A DNA stretch of 64,000 nt from Nectonema munidae (lineage: Eukaryota > Nematomorpha > Nectonematoida > Nectonematidae), in assembly GCA_030549495.1 (NCBI GenBank), contig JAUIRK010001040.1:930001-994000 (forward strand). The letters are read 5' to 3'. This document shows, piece by piece, positions 56,375-64,000 of this stretch. Each line of letters opens with the position of its first letter. Position 1 is the first letter of the stretch. The position numbers and the translations under genes are program-made. The notes beneath the pieces are model-generated. The model did no database searches. It saw only the letters and a program-made list of their open reading frames with translations, and was not told the origin of the DNA.

Positions 56375-57070
56375 AAGCTAATTAATTATAACTTTAAACA
56401 AAATGTCACTTGTCTTGACTTATAAACTAATATCTTTTCGATTATCATCAAGTTATTAAATCAAGTTATTTTTATTTTCAAACAAAATTTATTTGTAATT
56501 TGAAACATTTTGTGTAAATGCGGAAACGTTTTAGATTTCAAATGGACATCAGCCATGTTTATTTAATCTTTCACAGAGCTTATGCATTTGGAGGAATTGA
56601 AATAAAATAATCTGAAAAGTAAATTCTCATGATATTTTTCGGATACTTGAAAACAGCTTCGATTTTGGAATCTCACTAATAGCAATACTAAAGAACGTCC
56701 ATTTTGCGCATGGTACAGTGGGGGAGCAAATAGATTATGTAATACATGGGAAGCATAAAATCCAAGTTTGGCCAGAATATACTTGATAAACAGAAATAAC
56801 GATAATTGTGTACTATACGGATAGTTTGGGATTTAAGTACAGCGTTTTAATATCTCACCCTGAAAAGAAACACAAAGCATATTGGAGTAAATAAGGAAAC
56901 GTTTATTAACAATTTCAAGCATGATACGTCACTAGTGAACGAAGAAATAAAAAAATCATCTACTTTACGTTATACGAGACTTCCTTCAAAAATTAAAAAA
57001 AAAAAAGGACTCTTATTCTAACTAAGATAAAAGAAAGGATTGAAATTTTTTAAGAGAAAAGGGGGCTTAC

Positions 57071-57366
57071 ATCTGTGGATGTGCGAATAAAGTTTTGCCA
57101 AGAAGACGGGTTGATGATGGGGATCGTGTTGATCAACTGGAGAATCTTCTTGCCCACCTCTTTCAAGCGAAGAGCGTTATAGCCGCTCTGCTTCGCACCG
57201 TCTCCATGCTCGCTACCAACAGTGACCTTTTTAACGAAGGTCAGCAGCAACTCCAGCTTCGCGGACACGTCCTCAATCGTCGCCTCAAACTGCTGGCTGT
57301 CATTGGAATGGAGTTGAAGTTGGCCAGGCGCATCGCAGTACTTCATTGATTTGTACGCGTAGTCAA
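57071..57366 (-). CDS. eIF3 subunit f-like exon, C-terminal helical region
   Basis: Minus-strand exon with acceptor TGTGTTTAG and donor GTAAGC; two leading bases, then 98 codons, leaving in phase 0. It encodes VDYAYKSMKYCD, IEDVSAKLELLLTFVKKV and EVGKKILQLINTIPIINPSS. This aligns with eIF3f VDLIMKT, IQDALSTVLQYAEDV and [21 protein letters not shown] from memory (MitMem_reg region after the MPN domain). In the family it is part of the eIF3 translation-initiation complex in the cytoplasm. The following exon (the family ending [20 protein letters not shown]) was not found. About 10 extra residues separate the two conserved helices compared with human. CSN6 or Rpn8 are less good matches. Confidence 0.72.
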
Positions 57367-57379
57367 CTAAACACAACGT

Positions 57380-58414
57380 TCAGCATCAGATGGTACAAAG
57401 GATTGAAGGATGTATATTAGCCAAAGGAAGTTTCAAACAACGCAAGTTTATACAAAAATAAGAATGATAAAATTATAGATAATAAAAAAAATTGAAAAAA
57501 AAATTAATCGTAAAATTTGCGTTTTTTTTTTATAATTTTTATCACTTTTTTTATCTTAATTATATTTTAGTTAAACCTAGATTTATTGAGGCAGTATAGC
57601 AGATTCGCTGAAGAAAACTATACTTAAAATAGAGTAATGGAATAAAGAAAAAATAATTCAATGTCATTTCAACCGACGAACTTTCAAAATAAAAAAATCT
57701 GTAAAAAAGTTACAGTAAAATTTTCGATATTTTTTTATAGTTTTGGAATAAATGTCATGCCGTTTACCGTGATATTCGAATGGGGTTACACGCAGTACTT
57801 CATTGATTTACACGCTTAGTCAACGTTCAAGGCCAGGATGCACAAGATATCAAAACTAGCACAGTCCTAGTGATAAATGTGGCGCTATATCTCCTGCTTT
57901 TGGAGTCAGCGCTATATTTTCTGAATCAGGAATGGAAGTCAATTTTGAGAAAAATAGCATCGGACCGGACTTTACACGTATGCATGTATCTTTTAAATAT
58001 AAACTGAAATGAGAAATCTATATTTGAAACGCTTTCTTCACTGTTGAATCATCAACACATATTGTATTCCGACTTAGGTAACACATATAGAATAGGGATT
58101 GGGCAGCGATGAGATTAAATATGGATAAAAGCTAAAAAAAAATTAATTTATTCAATGTAAAGAGCATGAAATAAAGTTTCCCTAAAAATAGAAGAAATTT
58201 ATCAGAATGATTTAAATCTTATCAGTGGTTCTACGATGTTTGAGCCAGCAGACCTATCAACCACGGGCATTTCAAGCAAGGATATGTTTTCTGTGTACCG
58301 AAGATGAGTATAAATGATAAAACTGTAATGAATGATCTCTTTTCATCGGAGGTATGTATTTTGGTATATAGCGAAGTAAATGATCTACTTCATGTATATG
58401 TAGCAGTAAAACTG
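57380..58414. other. No gene seen (within eIF3f-like intron)
   Basis: AT-rich. Holds the duplicated exon start at 57789 and, near 57882-57922, two GCGCTATAT repeats. No exon able to bridge the two eIF3f-like exons was recognised. Confidence 0.5.
57789..57825 (-). pseudogene. Partial duplicate of the eIF3f-like exon start
   Basis: About 37 bases repeat, with a few changes, the first codons of the exon at 57366 and its intron boundary (57334-57380). The shared core is CGCAGTACTTCATTGATTT. In exon frame the copy reads a stop after the Asp, so it cannot serve as a working alternative exon. It sits about 450 bp upstream of the true exon in the same intron. Confidence 0.55.
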
Positions 58415-58690
58415 TGAAACTAAGGATTTCAGAAAATCCCTAAAACTTCTCGAGAATTGGTGAAATACTGTTTCACTTAGGAATTTCATAAATTCGCTAA
58501 AATCACTAGGGATTTCATGTAATTCCTAGGCATTTCATGAAATAACCGGAGTCTCATTTAAGTAATTTCAAGAAAAAATGGAAAGAAAAATTCGTGAAAT
58601 ACTAATCAGTTGATGAAATTTTAAAATGAAACAGTGATTTCATGAAGCCTTAAAAGTTCTAGGGATTTCATAACATACAAGGTGTTTTTT
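58415..58690. repeat. Cluster of AGGGATTTCATGAAAT-like direct and inverted motifs
   Basis: Within 275 bp, ATTTCA or TGAAAT occurs more than a dozen times, often as AGGAATTTCATAAAT, TAGGGATTTCATG, AGGCATTTCATGAAAT, TAGGGATTTCATA. No open frame and no clear outer boundary. Confidence 0.5.
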
Positions 58691-58842
58691 GCGCAAAATG
58701 TTTGGCGCATCGAAGACTCATCAGAAAACCTCTGCACATTAAACAAAGTATGCAAGCATTGTACCAACACTACGATAACCGTTGTATGTTTCATCACTTT
58801 ATTGCTATATAACTAGCAAAGAATACGCATAAGTATAGCAGT

Positions 58843-58950
58843 TAAAAGTCAATAAAGTAAACTTTCTTTTTCTAATAGCACTAAAACAGTAATGGTCGTT
58901 TATAGAAGTTCACCTTATCAGGTCAACAAAAGTCAACTTTTTTAATATTT
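58843..58950. repeat. Fragment related to the hAT ends at 60003
   Basis: GTTAAAAGTCAATAAAGTAA at the left and GGTCAACAAAAGTCAACTTT at the right resemble the ends of the element at 60003, but the GGGCGAG terminus is absent. Confidence 0.45.
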
Positions 58951-59076
58951 CATTTCTGATAAGTAATGTAGATTTTGTAAAAATTTCAGAAGATAAACGA
59001 AAACAAATTTTTTAACAGATTTTAAATGACTTATCAAGAGTTTATCAAAAAGTCCACAACACAGCAACGAAAAAAT

Positions 59077-59565
59077 CAGTAGAACCTACGTTTTACGTAC
59101 CCAGATTTTATGTTCCCTGGATTTTACGTCCTCGCCAAATGATCGATGACGTCATCTTTTTGGTCATTAAATGCATTATTAATACGTTTTTTCTTTGTGA
59201 TTTTATGTATTAAAAAGTTTATAAAGGTTAATAAATTATTGTCTTTCAGTTTTATTTCACTATAAGTAATTTAAATAACGCTAATTAGATCGCAAAACAA
59301 TGCATCAGAGCTTCTGTACACTGATATTTTTATTTAAGACTTTATTATGAAAACAGCTCAACTTCAGGGATGATCATCCAACTTCACTGTAGTAGTCTTC
59401 TTTAGCTGCCATAGTCCCTCACGTCGTACACGGTGTGACCATGTGTGATCCAGGCTAGGATTTTCGTGTTGTATGTCAATTTAAAGGTCAACATGGATTT
59501 TACGAATCCTACGTTTTACGTCCGCCGTTCGGTCCCGTGCCGTACGTAAAACGTAGGTTCTAGTG
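59077..59565. mobile_element. MITE with 24-bp nearly perfect inverted ends
   Basis: 489 bp. Left end starts CAGTAGAACCTACGTTTTAC; right end is GTAAAACGTAGGTTCTAGTG, one mismatch in 24. Subterminal GGATTTTACG and CCTACGTTTTACGTCC blocks repeat inside both ends. CG-rich for this genome, with the palindrome GATGACGTCATC. CAGT starts are typical of pogo/Tigger MITEs; no TA duplication is visible. Confidence 0.78.
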
Positions 59566-60002
59566 TATTTAATTTTTATAATCATTTGAATAGGACAGTT
59601 TTAATATATTTAAAAATTTTAGAATTCTCCATTCTCAAGAATACTAAGGTTGGTATACGAAAATGCATCGAAAAGGGGGGATAATAAAATTGAAAGCATA
59701 AATCTACGCATATATAAAATCTTCTTCAAGGATTCACAAGAAACAACGGTGCCAGGGGAAAGATAAATTGCAAAGGTAAAAAAGCCTTTATTTAAAGATG
59801 CCGCCTTTTCAAAAGAGAACATTTGTAAATACTTGATGCTATCTTGCAAAAATATTCAATCTTTGGGAAAAGTGATTATAGAATATTTTAGCCATAAAGT
59901 AAATTTTTAAGCCAATTTTGAATGGATTAACTTTTGTTGCACCCAAACAAAAGTGTTAGTGCGTTGTAGTTGTTGCCATTTAGGGAGTGTATACGTTATA
60001 AC

Positions 60003-61150
60003 TAGGGCGAGTAAAAGTCAATAAAGTCAACTTTTATTTCAGTTTAGCAAAAACTCTTTGAAGATCTTTACTTGTTTAGTCTAAAAATTTTTGAACTAAT
60101 TTCAAATTTTTAAGTCAATTTTTCTAGTTTAGGTCAATAAAGTCAATTTTTATATTTAACACTTTTTTGATTCAATGTGCCTAAAATTGTTATAAGCGAT
60201 ACATACAAGAATTCTTCTTTATATCAACACTTTCACAATAGTTGGGCTTTTTTTCATCTAATAAAAGGTTTTACTGTAAAGTTTGCCTGACTGAGGTTAA
60301 ACATTAAGAAGTTTTTTGTAAGACAAATTTTTTTTGTTGACAAACGCGGTTACATACGATATATCCGCTGCAGAAGTTATGGAATTTATTCCCAATCTTT
60401 TTTATCATTGCATGTTTTTCACATCTTACCGGCATTAAATCATTCAAAATTAGTAATAGAAAAAGACGTTCTCTGTTCAAATCTATCGGCAACACTTCAG
60501 TTCCAATTGTAACGAAATTGACAAATTGGTTGCAAGCAGCAAAATATTTTCCCTAAAATCTTCTAGCAGTGAAGAAATTAATGATGAAGATGATGGAATT
60601 TCATTGCCAAATTTCAAGATATTGTTAAAAAAGAATATCTGTGTCAAAACTTGCTAACAATAATTATGGAATATTCACGATTCATTGATTTAGTAGGAAA
60701 AAGTCAACGACACTTTTTCAGTCGAAGATGCCTTTACTTGTTTCCTCAACATTATTTCATTTAAGACGAATGTGGCGTTAAAAGTTATCTTAAAAATAGA
60801 TTCAAATAAAATGAAATCAATAAAATCATGAATATGGAAAACTCTCAAATCTCTCGCAGTACTTATCCCAAATTACAAAATTGTCAAGTTTTAACTTTAG
60901 AAGTAGAAAGATCTTTTTCTAAACTCGAAAAACTGCTAGAAAATGATCGAATTTTAAATCAGAAAATGTCATTAATTATATGTTGTTGTATTACAAAGTC
61001 ATGGATTCTTTGAAATAATTTTCAATACTTTCTCTAAAGTGTTCATAGTTGTTCAATTTAATGAAAATTTAAAAAGTCAATTAAGTCAATTTTTTCTCTG
61101 AGTAAAAGTCAATTTTTTCTAATTTTTTGGGTCAATTTTTCCTCGCCCTG
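60003..61150 (+). mobile_element. hAT element, 1.15 kb, with perfect 8-bp target duplication
   Basis: Flanked by GTTATAAC on both sides (59995-60002 and 61151-61158). Ends TAGGGCGAGTAAAAGTCAAT and TTTTTCCTCGCCCTG are inverted. AAAGTCAA-type motifs are crowded at both ends, as expected of transposase binding sites. Inside, at 60828-61013, the plus strand reads LEVERSFSKLEKLLENDRIL, the hAT C-terminal dimerisation motif. The rest of the transposase is deleted or broken, so it is non-autonomous. Confidence 0.88.
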
Positions 61151-61159
61151 GTTATAACT

Positions 61160-63468
61160 CTTTATGTTGACGATCTAATTTTAAGTCCTTCTATCTAAAT
61201 GTAGCAAGTCAGTGAATGCTTTTCATTCTTAAAGTGTCCACAAGGTTAATTGTGTAGAAGTTTCGTTGCACTTTCGAAGCAGTAGCGATCCACATATGAC
61301 TAAGAGCTACTTAAGTTATCAACCTCCTTATTTCTCGTGATAGCTTCCTTATTAACACCTCTTCACAAGGAACTTGTATTGCATCTGCCGTGGAAGCTTC
61401 TTACACACACCTCAATACAAATTGTTTTAAATTGTATCTATTCTTTCAGTCTTTTCTTATTGAGAATAAATGATGTTTTATAAAGAAGGAGATTTAGAAA
61501 TACAGTAAAAAACCTGCATTGGGGAACACCGCGAAAGAAAAAAGAGCTATTGTGTTCGCTATATCTCGGAAAAGACGAGAGAAACGATGTTATATACATT
61601 ACTCAATGCAGACACCTCATCTTACTCTCTCCTATATTTCCTTTCTTACACTCCTATTCTCGTCTTGTGTGTGAAGAAGCATTAAAAAGGTCAAATATGA
61701 CCACTCTACAAATTGCTAATTTCATCAATAAAGTTTTTTTTGCACTTTGCTATTTATTCTAGAAAACTAGTCTGATATAAACGTATCTAGCTTCAACATT
61801 TTAATTTTACTTCACAGCACTTCCTTCTTCTTTTGACCATGTCTGCTAACTTTAGTTTGAAAATATGCAATGTAAGTTCTTAATCTTACAAATTCAAAAT
61901 ATACAATCAGGAATACTGTGGAAAAAGATTTTAAAAAAAGAAGAGTTCTAAAATGTCGATAAAAATACGTGCAACTTTCTCAGTTTGATACGCCAAAACT
62001 TTTATGGGGATTGGAGTGAAAACAATGCCAACTTTCTTTTCTGGTTTCATCAGTGAGACACTTGAAGGAATAATTAAAAGTAGTTAACAACTATAGAGTT
62101 TTAATTATGATATCAGGCATTGCCAAAATTTCAAAATTGATGTAAACGTCATTTAAAAAGAATAAATGCATCCTGACCAGTTGCAGTATAAGACTGCCTT
62201 CTTCATAGAAAAAAAATAGTACGCTATTATTTCTTTTTTCTGTGAAGAAGGTCGTCGTCGTCTTTTGCCGAATATAAAATAGAAAACTTCGTAAATATTT
62301 TAAATTGGATAGAGCTGTAAAAAAAACTCATTTATACAACAGTACACATCCATTTTTGAAAATGAAGGCTGGAAATTTGTCAGTGGTCTAAAACTCTATC
62401 AGTGCATTAAGATTCCAATTTTTAGGAATTACAAAGTATAAGAATTTTTGTTTCTTCTTTATCAAAATTAAGTTTTATAGTATTCTGCTTTAAACGTTTG
62501 TTTGTTGTTCTTTACTTGTGTAAGGTGGTCTAGTGTCTGGCTTTGGATTCCGGCAATCTCGGGTTCGAGTCCGGTGTTTGATCATTTTTTCTCATGGAAC
62601 CCCAAATGTACAAACTTTTGTTTATTCATGATATTTACCCAGTTGTTTCTCCATTTTAATTACCTTAAATCAAGCACAGAGCAAACTTCAATATAAAAAA
62701 GTATCAATTAGTACACTATATAAAAATTTTCTTTTGAGATTTCGGAAGATAATGACGAAAAATTATGAGGGGTTGTGTCGCGTGTCCAACCTCTTGAGGA
62801 TATCAATTAACGTAAATAATAATTATCAAAAGTAAACATAATATGCAAGTAATTGTTAACACTTTAAGCCATATGTTTTTGAAATGAAATCGACCACTTA
62901 GCTTTTTCAACGCGTTTATATATAGCTAAAAACTTAAACAAACCATTTTAATTTTATTATGAACTGGTGTCTCATTTGGCCTGAAAGGGCTTACTTATAG
63001 ATGCCACAGCCAAATTTTAAGGGACGGATTTGCGAAACAAACTCTTAAGACGGCAGACCATTTTCTTAAACATATTGAGGGGCGGTGTGGGTTCAATTAT
63101 AAGAATGAGGATAATTTCATATCAAAGCGCATAATACACACATTCAAATACATTAAATATGATGCTATAATCAGTGTAAGCATTTTTCATTGAAATAAAA
63201 TATTCAAACAGTCAGTCAGGTTATCGAAGAAACAACGACAAAATACCAATTTTGATCACACGACAAAAGAATAGAAGACACTACCAGTGTTCGATTTTAA
63301 TCTGATCTGAACGTCTACATATGTTAGTATAGACTTTGTGATTTCAAATCGCAACTAAAATCACAAATACTTTAAAAGTAATAATACCCTAAAATACTAC
63401 AAATGCAAATGTATTTGACCCAAGGCCTGATTCTGATAGTGACTCTCAGAGTATGCAAGAATATTCAC
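61160..63468. other. No supported gene (within eIF3f-like intron)
   Basis: Around 61190-61420 and 61550-61700 the base composition is less AT-rich than usual, and minus-strand fragments such as QVPCEEVLIRKLSREIRRL are open, but no domain or splice pair could be supported. The rest is AT-rich with one tRNA-like repeat. Confidence 0.4.
62517..62590 (+). mobile_element. tRNA-like SINE head, second type
   Basis: GGTGGTCTAGTG resembles an A-box region and GGGTTCGAGTCC a B-box, spaced about right. The T stem and acceptor stem do not pair, so this is a tRNA-derived repeat, not a working tRNA gene. Its sequence differs from the SINE family at 6433. Confidence 0.45.
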
Positions 63469-63547
63469 TCATAGGAAGCCCAAGTTGCAATATTCGCGGA
63501 AAATGGAAGCAAGGATGGGGGATCCGTGAGGGAAATGAAAAAAATAC

Positions 63548-63688
63548 CTCAAATAAGCTTTGACATTGAGATTTGGGTTGACGCGAAGATCCGTGTTCAA
63601 AACGAGAAGGAGGGGATTCGAGCAAACTTGTTGGTAGAATTCGTGGATCGAAAACGAATTCGTGTTGTCCACTTCACTCGTCGAATAC
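63548..63688 (-). CDS. eIF3 subunit f-like exon, MPN domain part
   Basis: Acceptor GTGCCTAG; the first base completes the Trp codon of the family GW-Y-AT motif, then YSTSEVDNTNSFSIHEFYQQ, VCSNPLLLVLNTDLRV and NVKAYLR. Human eIF3f reads [20 protein letters not shown], then [22 protein letters not shown], aligned without gaps over the first 19 residues. The donor chosen is GTATTT at 63547. The frame stays open to a stop at 63469-63471, so a later end is possible. Neither end phase joins the exon at 57366 directly, so at least one middle exon is missing from my model. The 5' exons lie beyond the window edge or were not recognised. Confidence 0.72.
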
Positions 63689-64000
63689 CTAGGCACGGCA
63701 AAAAAGAAAGAATTTTTAAAATGAAATACAGAGGGATGATAAAAAATCGAAAAAAATTGAGGTATTCAATCTCCCTAAAAATGATCAATTCTTCAGCAAG
63801 GACTTTATGTAGCTTAGTTAAGTAGACTTTATCATTTATATGTATGTAGTCGTTGGAAGACGCTCTCTTTCTTCCCAATTGAGGTTAGCAATGCATGTTC
63901 AAAAGACTTTTGAATGCAAGGAAAAAGAGTATAAAATGTGTCACTACGACAAAATCTTTTGTTTTCGTTAAAGACAAGATTAATCAGGCGCTATTGAATG

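Noticed and set aside
59619-59849. Missing middle exon of the eIF3f-like gene (LSPGTVVSCESLKK region)
   Set aside because: Only a Pro-Gly coincidence with the family; spacing to the Phe-Thr-Pro motif is wrong and no suitable donor phase was found.
61190-61420. Possible GTPase-like fragment on the minus strand (YTINLVDTLRM)
   Set aside because: A short resemblance to the NLIDTPG motif without the rest of the domain, with stops nearby; not enough to call.
62517-62590. tRNA gene
   Set aside because: A- and B-box-like words are present, but the T stem and acceptor stem cannot pair; listed as a tRNA-derived repeat instead.
63469-63547. Extension of the eIF3f-like exon to the stop at 63469
   Set aside because: The residues after NVKAYLR fit the family only loosely, and a GTATTT donor lies at the point where similarity fades; kept as an alternative.

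Overview
This is a strongly AT-rich eukaryotic nuclear window with short exons, long introns full of decayed DNA transposons, and many short tandem repeats. Domain content points to an animal, most likely an arthropod. A crustacean such as a copepod would fit the AT richness and the piggyBac/hAT/Tigger/tRNA-SINE mix, but that is inference, not proof. I see no bacterial, viral or organellar genes, no CRISPR array, no rRNA and no intact tRNA gene.

Two host genes can be supported by joining exons across consensus splice sites. (1) On the plus strand, from 24402 to about 51364, lies a multi-exon orphan class C G-protein-coupled receptor of the GPR158/GPR179 type (Drosophila smog is the insect relative as I recall it). 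It has a signal peptide, a long Cache-like ectodomain, a cysteine-rich EGF-like module, seven membrane segments and an intracellular coiled coil. Twelve exons are well supported; exon 12 and the last exon are tentative. (2) On the minus strand, converging on the receptor, are at least two exons (63688-63548 and 57366-57071) of a protein resembling eukaryotic initiation factor 3 subunit f. They cover part of the MPN domain and the C-terminal helical region. Its 5' end lies beyond the window, and at least one middle exon and the 3' end are not located. A third minus-strand exon candidate (55401-55196) has no assigned gene.

The first 24 kb hold no host gene that I can support. They contain a short inverted-repeat element (711-922), a piggyBac relic (about 2955-3703), SINEs, a hAT relic of the TTF/ZMYM1-like type (17009-19898) with a piggyBac-type MITE inside it, and an apparently perfect (CAT/ATG)n array of about 2.1 kb (20964-23074). 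The array ends about 1.3 kb before the receptor start codon.

The receptor introns hold three piggyBac-type or hAT MITEs with readable target-site duplications, one hAT MITE without a clear one, a Tigger/pogo relic (about 43729-46000), four SINE insertions and a foldback-like repeat. Beyond the receptor lie a ZBED5-like hAT relic (51371-52200), a second piggyBac relic (52789-54373), a MITE with 24-bp inverted ends (59077-59565) and a 1.15-kb hAT element with a perfect 8-bp target duplication (60003-61150).

No wholly new biological system is evident. The most notable items are the giant trinucleotide array upstream of the receptor, the tandem duplication across a receptor splice donor, and two related piggyBac MITE families.
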